DNA of 64,000 nucleotides from Mycolicibacterium iranicum (GTDB taxonomy: Bacteria; Actinomycetota; Actinomycetes; Mycobacteriales; Mycobacteriaceae). The notes beneath the pieces were generated by a model. The model did no database searches, was not told the origin of the DNA, and saw only the letters and a list, made by a program, of their open reading frames with translations. Positions within the stretch are counted from its first letter, which is position 1, and each line of letters begins with the position of its first letter. The translations under genes were made by a program, and so were the position numbers. The stretch is taken from NCBI RefSeq assembly GCF_014190915.1, contig NZ_JACHVU010000002.1, positions 248,001 to 312,000 on the forward strand, written 5' to 3'. Of the stretch, positions 47,554-56,689 are shown piece after piece.

Positions 47554-49749
47554 TCATATCGAAGATGTGACCGGGTTGCGATGCGCGGATTCCAGTGCGG
47601 TGCCTTCGATGTCAAGATCGGGCACATACTTGTCGAACCACTTCGACCGTGCCCACATCTTGTCGCCGAGCATGGCCATGACGGCGGGGATGAGCGTGAG
47701 CCGCACGACGAACGCGTCGAGGAACACACCGACGGCCAGCGTCAGGCCGACCGATTTGATGATCGGGTCGCCCGCGGCGAGGAAGGCGATGAAGACGCCG
47801 AACATGATCAGGGCTGCCGCGGTGACCACGCGGGCCGACAGCCCGACACCGTTGCGCACCGATTCCAGCGCGTCGGTGGTATGGCTCAGCTCCTCCTTGA
47901 TACGCGAGACCACGAACACCTCGTAATCGCTGGAGAGGCCGAAGATGATGGCCAGCGCGATGATCGGCAGGAAGCTGATCGTCTCGCCCGGGGTGACACC
48001 GAGAAGGCTTGCTCCCCAGCCCCATTGGAAGATAGCGACCTGCACACCCATCGCGGCGAAGACCGACAGCAGGAAGCCGACGATCGAGGTGATCGGGACG
48101 AGCGCCGCGCGGAACGCGATGGTCAGCAGGATGAAGGCCAGACCCACGACCACGATCAGGAAGATCGGCAGCGCGGTGGCGAGCTTGTCTGAGGTGTCGA
48201 TGTTGGACGCGGTGTTGCCGCCGACGAGGAACGTCGCCCCGGTGTCGGCCTGGATCGCGTCGCGGTCGGCGCGGATGCGTTCGACCAGATCGGCGGTCGC
48301 CGTGTCGTTGGGCCCGGTTTCGGGGATGACCTGGATGACGGCGGTGCGCTGGTCACCGCCCGCGGGTGCGGCGGCGACGACGCCCTGCTCGCGAGCGATG
48401 TTCGACGCGATGGTCTGCGCCGCGTTCGGGTCGGTGGCCCTGGTCAGGTCCGCCACGATGAGGAGTGGGCCGTTGAAGCCGGCGCCGAGATGTTCGGCGG
48501 TCAAGTCGTAGGCCTGGCGGGAGGTGTTGGACTCGGGCTGCGAGGAACCGCTGGGCAGGCCGAGGTTCATTCCGAGCGCGGGCAACCCGATGACGATCAG
48601 GGCGGCCGAACCGCCGACGAGCAGGGGCTTGCGGAACCGGACGACGAAGCGGGCCCACGCGGCGCCCATGGTGCGCTGCGGGGTGTAGGCGGCCACCTGC
48701 GCGACCTCCTTCGGCCGGCCGGGCTGCAGGGGCGGTTCGATGAACTTCGCGACCTTGCCGCCGGCGAACCCGAACAGCGCGGGCAGCAAGGTCAGTGCGA
48801 TCAACATCGCGATCAGCACGGACACCGCCGCGGCGACACCCATGTAGGTCAGGAACGGGATGCCGACGACGGCCAGGCCGCACAGCGCGATGATCACCGT
48901 CAGTGCCGCGAAAACCACGGCGCCACCGGCTGTTCCGACGGCGAGGCCGGCCGCCTCCTGACGCGGCATCAACAGCAGCAGGTTGTTGCGGTACCGGTTG
49001 AGGATGAACAGCGCGTAGTCGATGCCGCAGGACAGTCCGAGCATGAGCGCCAGGGACAGCGATGCGGTGGGCATGTCGACGAAGGCGGCGACGACGAAGA
49101 TGCCGAGCGCCCCGATACCGACGCCGATGGCCGCGGTCAGAATCGGCAGGCCGGCCGCTACGACCGCGCCGAAGGTGATGAGCAGGATCAGGAACGCCAC
49201 GCCGATGCCGATGATCTCGGGCAGGTGCGGGACCGCGACCTTGTAGCCGGGGAAGACGGCGCCGGCGTACTCGACCTGGACGCCGGCGGCCTGTGCGGGT
49301 TTCATGACGTTCTCGAGCTCGGTGAGGGCCGCGTCGCTGACCTCACCGATCGGCGCGGTCCACTGCACCGTGCCCAGCGCGATCCGTCCGTCCGGCGCGA
49401 TCTGTCTGGTCTGGTCGGGGCCGGCGGCCACGGCGACGTCGGGGAGTGCGTTCAGCTTCGCGACGGCCTCGTCGATCGGTGCGGCGAAGCGGGGATCTGT
49501 GATCGCGAGGTTCTCCGGCGCAGCGAAGGTGATCTGGGTCTGTGCCCCGCTGAAGTCGGGCAGATTCTGCTGCAACTGCTCGACGGCGCGCTGGGACTCC
49601 GTGCCCGGGATCGTGAAGTTGTCACTGGGTTCTCCGCGGAACCCGACGAAGGCGACGGCCACCGCGGCGAGGACAGCGAGCCAGGCGCCGAGAACCAACC
49701 AGCGCCGCCGGAAGCTGGCAGCGCCGAGAGTGAACAGAAATCGCGACAT
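47554..49749 (-). CDS. MMPL-family RND transporter
   Basis: 731-residue inner-membrane transporter with the RND/MMPL plan: one helix at the N-terminus, a periplasmic domain (about 40-180), six helices, a second periplasmic domain (about 390-510) and six more helices. The transmembrane proton-relay motifs GIDYALFILNRY and SSDYEVFVVSRI occur in the expected helices. It lacks the long coiled-coil domain of MmpL4/5-type proteins and is closer to the short YdfJ-like group. ATG 49749 gives a normal MSRFLFTLGAASFRRRW start. Substrate unknown. It is divergent from a P450 gene by 79 nt. Confidence 0.88.
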   Translation of the reverse strand: MSRFLFTLGAASFRRRWLVLGAWLAVLAAVAVAFVGFRGEPSDNFTIPGTESQRAVEQLQQNLPDFSGAQTQITFAAPENLAITDPRFAAPIDEAVAKLNALPDVAVAAGPDQTRQIAPDGRIALGTVQWTAPIGEVSDAALTELENVMKPAQAAGVQVEYAGAVFPGYKVAVPHLPEIIGIGVAFLILLITFGAVVAAGLPILTAAIGVGIGALGIFVVAAFVDMPTASLSLALMLGLSCGIDYALFILNRYRNNLLLLMPRQEAAGLAVGTAGGAVVFAALTVIIALCGLAVVGIPFLTYMGVAAAVSVLIAMLIALTLLPALFGFAGGKVAKFIEPPLQPGRPKEVAQVAAYTPQRTMGAAWARFVVRFRKPLLVGGSAALIVIGLPALGMNLGLPSGSSQPESNTSRQAYDLTAEHLGAGFNGPLLIVADLTRATDPNAAQTIASNIAREQGVVAAAPAGGDQRTAVIQVIPETGPNDTATADLVERIRADRDAIQADTGATFLVGGNTASNIDTSDKLATALPIFLIVVVGLAFILLTIAFRAALVPITSIVGFLLSVFAAMGVQVAIFQWGWGASLLGVTPGETISFLPIIALAIIFGLSSDYEVFVVSRIKEELSHTTDALESVRNGVGLSARVVTAAALIMFGVFIAFLAAGDPIIKSVGLTLAVGVFLDAFVVRLTLIPAVMAMLGDKMWARSKWFDKYVPDLDIEGTALESAHRNPVTSSI

Positions 49750-49828
49750 GTGCACTTCTATGCCCGCTGGCCTCCGGAATACTCCGGAAGACCGCTGTGA
49801 TCTGCATGACCGCTCGTAGGCTGGGCGG

Positions 49829-51178
49829 ATGACGACCACGTCGTTGCCGCCGGGCCCGCGCCTGCCGAGGGCCGTGCAGGCCGGGCTGATGCTGCGATGC
49901 GGTCCGCATTTCATCGGCGCGTGCCGACGCCGGTACGGGTCCACGTTCACGCTGCGCGTCGCCGGGATGGGCACCGTCGTCTACGTGACCGACCCGGCCG
50001 ACATCAAGACGGTGTTCGCCGGCGATCCCGCGGTCTTCCATGCCGGCGAGGCCAATTCGATGCTGAAGGGGCTCCTCGGCGACACCTCGGTGCTCGTCGT
50101 CGACGACGACGTGCACCGTGACCTCCGCCGGCTCATGCTGGCTCCGTTCTCCCGCGAGGCCGTCGCCGGTCAGGCTGCGGTGATGGCGCAGATCGCCGCG
50201 GACAACGTCGCCGGCTGGCCCGTCGGAGAGACATTCGCCTGCGCGCCGAAGATGGCCGAGATCACGCTGGAGATCATCCTGCGCACCGTGATCGGCACCA
50301 GCGATCCCGACCGGTTGGCCGCTCTGCGTGAGGTGATGCCCCGTGTCCTCAGCGTCGGGATGTGGGAGACGCTGGGACTGGCCTACCAGGAGCTGCTGCG
50401 CCGCGGTCCGTGGCGTGGCGTGCGCGACGTCCTCGCGGAGGCCGACGAGCTGCTGTACGCCGAGATCGCCGACCGCCGCGTCGACCCCGACCTGGCGGTA
50501 CGCACGGATGCGCTGTCCATGCTGGTACGCGCCGGTGGGATGACAGACCGGGAGCTGCGCGATCAGCTCATGACCCTGTTGGTCGCCGGCCACGACACCA
50601 CCGCGACAGGGTTGTCGTGGGCGCTCGAGCGCCTCACCCGTCACCCGGCGTTGCTGGCCAGAGCGGTGCGCGCCGCCCGTGACGGCGACGACGAGTATCT
50701 GGACGCGGTGGCCAAGGAGACGCTGCGCATCAGGCCGGTGGTCTTCGACGTCGGCCGGGTCCTCACGACGCCGGTGGAGCTGGCCGGGTACCGCCTGCCC
50801 GCGGGGGTCGTGGTGATTCCCGGCATGGTCCTGGTGCACGCCGACTCGCAGATCTATCCGCATGCCGACCGTTTCGATCCCGACCGCATGCTCGGTGCGA
50901 CGCTGAGCCCGTCGTCGTACCTGCCGTTCGGCGGCGGCAACCGGCGCTGCCTCGGCGCGACGTTCGCCGGTGTGGAGTTCCGCGTCGTGCTCCGCGAGAT
51001 CCTGCGGCGCGTGGACTTGCAGACGACGTCGGCGCGCGGCGAGCGCAGACGACTCAAGCACGTCATCTTCGTTCCGCACCGGGGTGCGCGGATCACGGTG
51101 CGGGCCCGGAATGCGGTCGCGGATTCCGTCGGGCAGACCGCAGTGTCGTGCCCGGTCAGTGGTTCAACCACCCGGTGA
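49829..51178 (+). CDS. Cytochrome P450
   Basis: 449-residue P450 monooxygenase. The oxygen-binding helix has LLVAGHDTTATGLSWALERL, the ExxR motif is in AKETLRIRP, and the haem-thiolate loop is FGGGNRRCLGATFA. It has no membrane anchor, as usual for bacterial P450s. The sequence style is that of CYP135/136/138-type mycobacterial enzymes, but I cannot assign a family number. A TAGGCT box (49817-49822) ends six nt before the ATG, so it is probably leaderless. No ferredoxin gene is nearby. Substrate unknown, probably a lipid or sterol. Confidence 0.92.
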   Translation: MTTTSLPPGPRLPRAVQAGLMLRCGPHFIGACRRRYGSTFTLRVAGMGTVVYVTDPADIKTVFAGDPAVFHAGEANSMLKGLLGDTSVLVVDDDVHRDLRRLMLAPFSREAVAGQAAVMAQIAADNVAGWPVGETFACAPKMAEITLEIILRTVIGTSDPDRLAALREVMPRVLSVGMWETLGLAYQELLRRGPWRGVRDVLAEADELLYAEIADRRVDPDLAVRTDALSMLVRAGGMTDRELRDQLMTLLVAGHDTTATGLSWALERLTRHPALLARAVRAARDGDDEYLDAVAKETLRIRPVVFDVGRVLTTPVELAGYRLPAGVVVIPGMVLVHADSQIYPHADRFDPDRMLGATLSPSSYLPFGGGNRRCLGATFAGVEFRVVLREILRRVDLQTTSARGERRRLKHVIFVPHRGARITVRARNAVADSVGQTAVSCPVSGSTTR

Positions 51179-51313
51179 CCGCGCGCGGATCCGTGGCGAA
51201 TACGCGAATCGACCACTGATTCCGTCTGACCGCCTGTGCGCTATCTGACTCATCAGTAAGAAATGCCGAAAGGTCTTCCGCCGCGCCGTTTAGGCAGGGT
51301 AAGTATTTAGCTC

Positions 51314-53773
51314 ATGGGTGCGGGGTTGTACGTCGGTCGGGTCGGTGGTTTGGCAGTTGCGCTGGGAATCGGCGCGGCGGTGTTCACGGGGGCGGGCGTC
51401 GCCTACGCCGACGACTCCGACGCCAAGGACGCAGCGCCGTCCTCGGAATCCGCCGAGGTGGCCAAGGCCGAGACGGCCGACGCCCCGTCCGCCGAGCCGG
51501 ATACCGACGCTGCCGAGGAACCGGTTGCGCAGGAGCCTGCTGACGAGGACCCGGCCACCGAAGAGCCCGCGGCCGAAGAGCCTGCGGCCGAGGACGTTGC
51601 CGCTGACGAGCCCGCGGACGAACCTGCGGACGTGGCCGTCGACAAGGACCGCGCCGCCGGGGAATCCGAGGAACCCGCCGAGCCGGTCACCGAGGACGAG
51701 GCCACGGACGAGCAGGCCGAAGAGCTGCCGTTGGCGGACGAACCGACGTCTGTGGTCGAGGTGCCGACCGAAGGGGCAGTGGCTGAGGGCGCGGCGGCCG
51801 AGGAGACGGGGGCCGAGGAGACGGCGGCCCCGGCACATCCGGACGCCGTGGAGGAAGAGCCGGCCGCGCACGACGAGGTGCAACCGGCCGAGACGGTCAC
51901 CACCGAGCTGTCCGACCCGAGCCTCGACCAGCCGGTGGACGGGTCCGACGGTCCGGTGCTTCCGACGCTGGCCACGCTGTTCTCGTCGATCCTGTCGGCC
52001 GGGCGCGAGGCGACCAACGAGTCTCCGACGTCGGTCGGCGACCAGGTGACCACCAGCCTTGCGGAGCCCACCGCGACGCAGTACCCGATCCCGGTCGGTG
52101 TCACGGTGGAGGAGTGGACACCTCCGCTGGAGTGGCTGCAGGAGATCCCGATCCTGGGTCCGCTGCTGATCACGCCCCTGGTCGGATTCGCCCACGTGAT
52201 CCCTTTCCTGGGCGACGTCATCCATCCGGTGATCGGCTTCCCGATCGACCACTCGGCCCCCGAGGGCACACCGCGGGCGCGCAGCTTCCGCGTGACGTCG
52301 TTCGACGGAACCCGCATCTTCGTGAATTTCATGCCGGCCAAGGGACTCAAGGCGGGGGAGAAGGCGCCGACCATCCTCAACGGGCCCGGACTCGGCCTGC
52401 CCGGCTCGACGACCCTGGAACTGGACGTGGACAGCTTCCTGCCCAACGATGTCGTCGGCATCGGCACGTTGCGCAGCAACGGCTACAACGTCGTCACCTG
52501 GGACCCGCGCGGCGAATGGCGCTCGGAGGGCGTCATGCACCTGAACTCGCCGGACCTCGAAGGCCGGGACATGTCGCACATCATCAGCTACCTGGCGACA
52601 CTGCCCGAGGTGCAGTTGGACGCCCTCAACGATCCCAGGATCGGGATGACCGGCGCCTCCTACGGCGGCGGAATCCAATTGGCTACGGCCGCAATCGATC
52701 ACCGTGTGGACGCGCTCGTCCCGACGATCGCGTGGAACAACCTGGTCGACGTCCTGTTCCCGCGCGACGCGGTGAACAGTGCCTGGGGCACGCTGCTGCC
52801 TGCGGTGCTGGCACTGACCTTCGCCCGTGAGCACCCGCGGATCTTCCCGGTGGCGATCCAGGGTGTGCTGTTCGGCATCGCCGACCCGGACGACATTGCG
52901 CTGGTGAACAGGCTGAGCTTTGGTGACCAGATTAAGGACATCACCGCGCCCACCCTGCTGATCCAGGGCACGGTCGACACCCTGTTCACGCTCGACCAGG
53001 CACACCGCAACGCGCTGGATCTGATCGAGGCGGGCACCACGACGAAGGTGATCTGGTACTGCGGCGGCCACGGCACGTGCCTGAGTGACTACAACGACGG
53101 CGAGTTCGTCGTCTCGCGCACCCTCAACTGGCTGGACCGCTACGTCAAGGGCAACGAAAGCGTCGACACCGGAGCGCAATTCGAGTGGGTCGACCAGAAC
53201 GGCGAGTGGCACAGCGACGAGCAGTACCCGGCGACCGCGTCGACGCCGATCGTGGCCACCCGCGAGGAGGACAGCCGGGTCATGCCGATCATCCCGGCGC
53301 TGTTCGGATCCGGACCCAATCCGCTGATCATCACGCGCGGCCTCATCGCCGCCCTGCTGGGTCTGCCGTCGGCGGCTGCGGCGTACAACTCGGTGAACCT
53401 GCAGATCCCCGAGGTGACCGAACTGACGCACATCGTCGGGGCCCCGGAGGTCACGATGACCTACACGGGCGACGGGTCGGCCAAGCATGTCTACGCCCAA
53501 ATCGTGGACGACGAAACAGGTTTGGTGCTCGGCAACCATGCCACGCCCATCCCGGTCACCCTGGACGGCGAATCGCACACTGCGACGTTCTCGCTGGAGC
53601 AGGTGGCGCACACGCTCAAGCCGGGGCAGTCGGTGACGGTCCAGATCGTGACGTCGACGGCGAAGTACCTCAACTTCTACTCGTGGGGTGCGATCAAGGT
53701 CGAGGAACTCACCATCGAGCTGCCGACCCGGGCCGACGCGGTGGCATCGCAGGAGCCGGTCGTCGCGGCCTGA
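51314..53773 (+). CDS. Exported CocE/NonD-type serine hydrolase with long acidic linker
   Basis: 819 residues. A signal/anchor YVGRVGGLAVALGIGAAV starts at residue 6, followed by about 190 residues of Glu/Ala/Pro/Asp repeats. The catalytic part (about 300-610) is an alpha/beta hydrolase of the X-Pro dipeptidyl-peptidase S15/CocE type: NVVTWDPRGEWRSEG, the nucleophile in GMTGASYGGGIQLATAA, the Asp region LLIQGTVDTLFTL and the His in CGGHGTC. A beta-sandwich C-terminal domain follows. A stop codon precedes the ATG in frame, and the ribosome site is weak. It probably cleaves esters or amides outside the membrane. Confidence 0.85.
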   Translation: MGAGLYVGRVGGLAVALGIGAAVFTGAGVAYADDSDAKDAAPSSESAEVAKAETADAPSAEPDTDAAEEPVAQEPADEDPATEEPAAEEPAAEDVAADEPADEPADVAVDKDRAAGESEEPAEPVTEDEATDEQAEELPLADEPTSVVEVPTEGAVAEGAAAEETGAEETAAPAHPDAVEEEPAAHDEVQPAETVTTELSDPSLDQPVDGSDGPVLPTLATLFSSILSAGREATNESPTSVGDQVTTSLAEPTATQYPIPVGVTVEEWTPPLEWLQEIPILGPLLITPLVGFAHVIPFLGDVIHPVIGFPIDHSAPEGTPRARSFRVTSFDGTRIFVNFMPAKGLKAGEKAPTILNGPGLGLPGSTTLELDVDSFLPNDVVGIGTLRSNGYNVVTWDPRGEWRSEGVMHLNSPDLEGRDMSHIISYLATLPEVQLDALNDPRIGMTGASYGGGIQLATAAIDHRVDALVPTIAWNNLVDVLFPRDAVNSAWGTLLPAVLALTFAREHPRIFPVAIQGVLFGIADPDDIALVNRLSFGDQIKDITAPTLLIQGTVDTLFTLDQAHRNALDLIEAGTTTKVIWYCGGHGTCLSDYNDGEFVVSRTLNWLDRYVKGNESVDTGAQFEWVDQNGEWHSDEQYPATASTPIVATREEDSRVMPIIPALFGSGPNPLIITRGLIAALLGLPSAAAAYNSVNLQIPEVTELTHIVGAPEVTMTYTGDGSAKHVYAQIVDDETGLVLGNHATPIPVTLDGESHTATFSLEQVAHTLKPGQSVTVQIVTSTAKYLNFYSWGAIKVEELTIELPTRADAVASQEPVVAA

Positions 53774-53927
53774 TCGACCCCGCGGTGTACTGTCAGAGGT
53801 AGGCCGTTCACGTCCGCAGTCCCTTTTTTCTCGGACTCCCCGCGTGATGTCTCTCAGCCCGCGACGCGAAGCACTTCGCTCGGACCGCTGTACGGGATTG
53901 CTCCGTACCTCTCAAGGACACCGATTT

Positions 53928-54071
53928 ATGGAATCGACTGACCTGTTCTCCCACACTCAGGCACCGCAGACCGCACACCACGGCAACAGCAGCAACGAGC
54001 CGGTGCAGGCGCCCGTCTTCTCGGACGCGCCGCACGGCAAGACACCTCCCCGCGATTCGCCGGCGATGTGA
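53928..54071 (+). CDS. Small hydrophilic protein overlapping the DUF5994 gene
   Basis: 47 residues, polar and His/Pro/Ser-rich, starting MESTDLFSHTQAPQTAHHGN and ending in a PRDSPAM tail. AAGGA precedes the ATG. The stop overlaps the GTG start of the following gene (ATGTGA), a coupling arrangement that is the best argument for its being translated. No domain or export signal is recognised. Confidence 0.5.
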   Translation: MESTDLFSHTQAPQTAHHGNSSNEPVQAPVFSDAPHGKTPPRDSPAM

Positions 54072-54550
54072 ACGGCATGGGGGCCTCGCGCCGCGCGTCG
54101 AGCCCCATCAGGCTGACGCTCGCCGAAGAGCTCGGTGGAGCCATCGACGGCGCATGGTGGCCCCACACCTCACTGATCGCCGCGGAACTGCCCGATCTCG
54201 TCGGAGCGCTGCACAAGCCGCTCGGTGAGATCGTCGACATTCGCATCAACTGGAAAGCGACCGACGGCCAGCTCGTCCTCGAGGGCATTTCCGGCTCCGG
54301 CTCGAAGAGTGCCGACGTCGGTTTCCGGCGCCCCCGCCTCATGGTGGTGGCCGGCGCCCATGCCTGCGCCAAGCTGCTCGTCGTGCCCTGTATGACGTCG
54401 CAGGCGCTCGGCGCCATCGTGGTCCGCGCCGCGGCGGGCCTGCCGACCTGGGGCGGCAACGGCGATCACCAGCTGTACGAGACGGCGCAGACGGTGCTGG
54501 GCATCGCGAAGGCCGAAAGCGCGAAGTGGTGCGACACCGCCGTGAGCTAG
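54068..54550 (+). CDS. DUF5994-family protein
   Basis: 160-residue protein matching the actinobacterial DUF5994 family: LTLAEELGGAIDGAWWPHTS, then AAELPDLVGALHKPLGEIVD and a second half with LMVVAGAHACAKLLVVPCMT. No catalytic motif is apparent and the function is unknown. GTG 54068 overlaps the preceding stop; ATG 54077 is an equally possible start. About 120 nt separate it from the cold-shock gene, on the same strand. Confidence 0.78.
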   Translation: MNGMGASRRASSPIRLTLAEELGGAIDGAWWPHTSLIAAELPDLVGALHKPLGEIVDIRINWKATDGQLVLEGISGSGSKSADVGFRRPRLMVVAGAHACAKLLVVPCMTSQALGAIVVRAAAGLPTWGGNGDHQLYETAQTVLGIAKAESAKWCDTAVS

Positions 54551-54669
54551 CACGAAATCTGCTGCACACGAACGTATTCGAGAAACAATGCAGGTGTATG
54601 GCCGACTTCGTGATACCGTTACTTCGAATGTCTGTCGGCATTCGTTGAAAATGAGAGAAGTTGGCAAGT

Positions 54670-54873
54670 ATGGCACAGGGAACTGTGAAGTGGTTCAACG
54701 GCGATAAAGGCTTCGGCTTCATCGCCCCCGATGGCGGCTCGGATGACGTGTTCGTTCATTACTCGGAGATCAGCGGGAACGGTTACCGGTCCCTCGAGGA
54801 AAATCAGCGCGTGGAGTTCGAGGTAGAGCAGGGCAACAAGGGCCCTCAGGCCGTTCGGGTGTCGGCGATCTAG
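54670..54873 (+). CDS. cspA: Cold-shock protein CspA
   Basis: 67-residue OB-fold protein, the standard length. RNP1 is in [12 protein letters not shown] and RNP2 in DVFVHYSEI; the N-terminus [15 protein letters not shown] is diagnostic. It binds single-stranded RNA/DNA and melts RNA structure. ATG 54670 has AGAGAAG upstream. The preceding 119 nt are relatively AT-rich and probably carry a long leader, as is common for cold-shock genes. A strong terminator follows. Confidence 0.93.
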   Translation: MAQGTVKWFNGDKGFGFIAPDGGSDDVFVHYSEISGNGYRSLEENQRVEFEVEQGNKGPQAVRVSAI

Positions 54874-54890
54874 CAAGAATTCAGACGATT

Positions 54891-54924
54891 CGTGGGCTGG
54901 CGGAGATTCTCCGACCAGCCCACG
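54891..54924 (+). terminator. Intrinsic terminator of cspA
   Basis: CGTGGGCTGG (54891-54900) pairs with CCAGCCCACG (54915-54924); the inner CGGAGA/TCTCCG part extends the stem. TCTCGTTT follows. It lies 17 nt after the cspA stop. Confidence 0.85.
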
Positions 54925-55015
54925 TCTCGTTTGGAGGTCTGAATCCGCTGTCCGGCAGCGTTTTTGGACAAGAGGTCTCACAACAAGGTCTCACCCGGCG
55001 CGAATGCGCCCTGGC

Positions 55016-55111
55016 TCAATGCTGTTGGTCGTAACCGGCTTTCGTTGCGGCGGCCTTGGCGCTCTTGTCCGCCCGCTTCTCTTTGACGGATTTCGCGGAC
55101 TTCTTCGACAT
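55016..55111 (-). CDS. Lys-rich 31-residue micro-protein
   Basis: The frame reads MSKKSAKSVKEKRADKSAKA and ends AGYDQQH. The composition, nearly one third Lys plus Arg with Ala, is unlike random translation of high-GC DNA. The ribosome site is weak. Similar short Lys-rich frames are familiar to me from mycobacterial genomes as unnamed hypotheticals. It could be a nucleic-acid-binding peptide. It lies alone between the cspA terminator and the glycosyltransferase gene, read opposite to both. Confidence 0.5.
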   Translation of the reverse strand: MSKKSAKSVKEKRADKSAKAAATKAGYDQQH

Positions 55112-55398
55112 GCTCTGTCGCGGAGATTTGTCTGACAACGTCGGCCCCTTGCATATGGGGGCCTGGACGGTCCCGATACCGCGACTGTACGCGTGAAACG
55201 CCTTGGCGGGCGGTTCTGCCGGAATTCGTCGCTAACCACTGACGGGCCCAGGGGTGTAACCTGGAGGCATTGGGAGCCCAGGCCAGTCCGGGATGTCAGC
55301 GGCTTCTGCTGATCTCGCCGAGCAACCGCTCACGCCGCACGCGCCGGAACCAATCGTCCGTCTGGATCGTCTTGAACGCAGTACCCACCTTCGAGTCC

Positions 55399-56550
55399 AT
55401 GCTGGCACCCTCGGCACGGCAAATGTATTCGGGCACCATCCGATTCGGTGTGCTGAGCACCTATGCGCCGACGCTGTGCGGCCTCGCCAGGTTCAGTGCC
55501 GGCCTGTCGGGAGCATTGAGCACCGCCGGCCACGACGTCGGAGTCGTCCGGATCTCGGACGGGCTGTCGTCGGCGAACGACCGCGTCGTCGGTGAACTTC
55601 TCGACGGTTCGGAATCGTCGGTGGCCGCCTGCGCCGCACAGCTCAACGAGTGCGATGTCGCAGTGATCCAGCACCACGACAACATCTACGGCGGGGTGCA
55701 CGGCGACGGCCTGCTCGAGGTCATCGCAGCGCTGCGGGTCCCGTCGGTGGTCATCGTGCATTCTGTCCCGAAAAGCCCTGCGCCGCATCAGCGATGGGTC
55801 CTTGAGCAGATCGCGTCGGCCGTCGACCGGGTGGTCGTGCTCTCGCAGGTGGCGCGGGAGCGACTTTCCGCGGACTACGCAGTCGAGCGCCGCAAGGTGG
55901 TCGCGATACCGCATGCCGGAACCGCGCCGACGCGGCCTCGGGCCAAACGTGCCAGCCGGCCGACCATTCTGACGTGGGGTCTGCTCGGTGCGGGCAAGGG
56001 CATCGAACGCGTCATCGACGTGATGGACTCGCTGCGCGACGTGCCGGGGAGGCCGCGGTACCTGGTAGTGGGACGCACCCATCCGAAGGACCTCGACCGG
56101 GATGGCGAGGCCTACCGCGAGTCGCTGGTCGAGCGAGTACGTCTCAAGGGGCTGCAGGACTCGGTGGTCTTCGACCCGCGCTACTACGACGACGTATCGC
56201 TGACCGAGCTCATTCAGTCGTCGTCCGCCGTGGTCCTGCCCTATGACTCCACGGATCAGGTCACCTCCGGGGTCCTGGTGGATGCGCTCGTTCGGGGGAG
56301 GCCGGTCGTGGCCACCGCGTTCCCGCACGCCGAGGAACTCCTCTCCGGTGGCGCCGGCACTGTCGTCAGTCACGACGACCCCGATATGCTGGCCGCGGCG
56401 CTGCGCCGCGTGCTGACCCAGCCGAGGCTGGCCGGGGCGATGGCCGCCGAAGCCCGCCGCATCGCACCGGCGATGGCGTGGCCGGTGGCCGCGAACGCCT
56501 ACATCGCGCTCGCGCGACAGGTGCTGGCGGACCGTAAGGTGATGGGCTGA
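55399..56550 (+). CDS. Glycosyltransferase, family 4 type
   Basis: 383 residues from ATG 55399. The N-terminal Rossmann half begins IRFGVLSTYAPTLCGLARFS and contains VIQHHDNIYGG. The C-terminal half has the nucleotide-sugar region TILTWGLLGAGKGIERVIDV and the ExxxxxxxE-type tail VLPYDSTDQVTSGVLVDALV. Cytosolic enzyme transferring a sugar from a nucleotide donor; acceptor unknown. Alternative starts are TTG 55270, which has a TAACCT box seven nt upstream but gives an Arg-rich extension, and ATG 55423. Five 15-bp repeats begin right after its stop. Confidence 0.82.
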   Translation: MLAPSARQMYSGTIRFGVLSTYAPTLCGLARFSAGLSGALSTAGHDVGVVRISDGLSSANDRVVGELLDGSESSVAACAAQLNECDVAVIQHHDNIYGGVHGDGLLEVIAALRVPSVVIVHSVPKSPAPHQRWVLEQIASAVDRVVVLSQVARERLSADYAVERRKVVAIPHAGTAPTRPRAKRASRPTILTWGLLGAGKGIERVIDVMDSLRDVPGRPRYLVVGRTHPKDLDRDGEAYRESLVERVRLKGLQDSVVFDPRYYDDVSLTELIQSSSAVVLPYDSTDQVTSGVLVDALVRGRPVVATAFPHAEELLSGGAGTVVSHDDPDMLAAALRRVLTQPRLAGAMAAEARRIAPAMAWPVAANAYIALARQVLADRKVMG

Positions 56551-56625
56551 CGAACTAGCAGGACACGAACCACCAGGACACGAACTAGCAGGACACGAAC
56601 GACCAGGACGCTATTTACCAGGACA
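56551..56625. repeat. Five tandem 15-bp repeats between glycosyltransferase and desaturase genes
   Basis: Units start at 56551, 56566, 56581, 56596 and 56611. The consensus is CGAACTAGCAGGACA; units 1 and 3 are identical, 2 and 4 differ slightly, and 5 is degenerate in its first half but keeps CCAGGACA. The array starts at the base after the stop codon. It could be a variable-number repeat, a protein-binding array or a transcript-end element. Confidence 0.85.
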
Positions 56626-56689
56626 CTGTTGCATCGACGCACCGACGCTGCCTGACACGAGCGCTGAGACGACACGACGGGACTCTGCC

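Noticed and set aside
51290..53611. A 773-codon open frame antisense to the CocE/NonD-type hydrolase gene
   Set aside because: It is the mirror of a strongly biased high-GC coding sequence, rich in Arg/Gly/His, with no domain or ribosome site; the plus-strand frame has clear hydrolase motifs.
54991..55239. 82-codon minus-strand frame overlapping the Lys-rich micro-protein
   Set aside because: Arg/Pro-rich shadow without a start signal; the other frame gives a more protein-like sequence.
56551..56625. CRISPR-like array
   Set aside because: The units are 15 bp and directly adjacent without spacers, and no cas genes are present.
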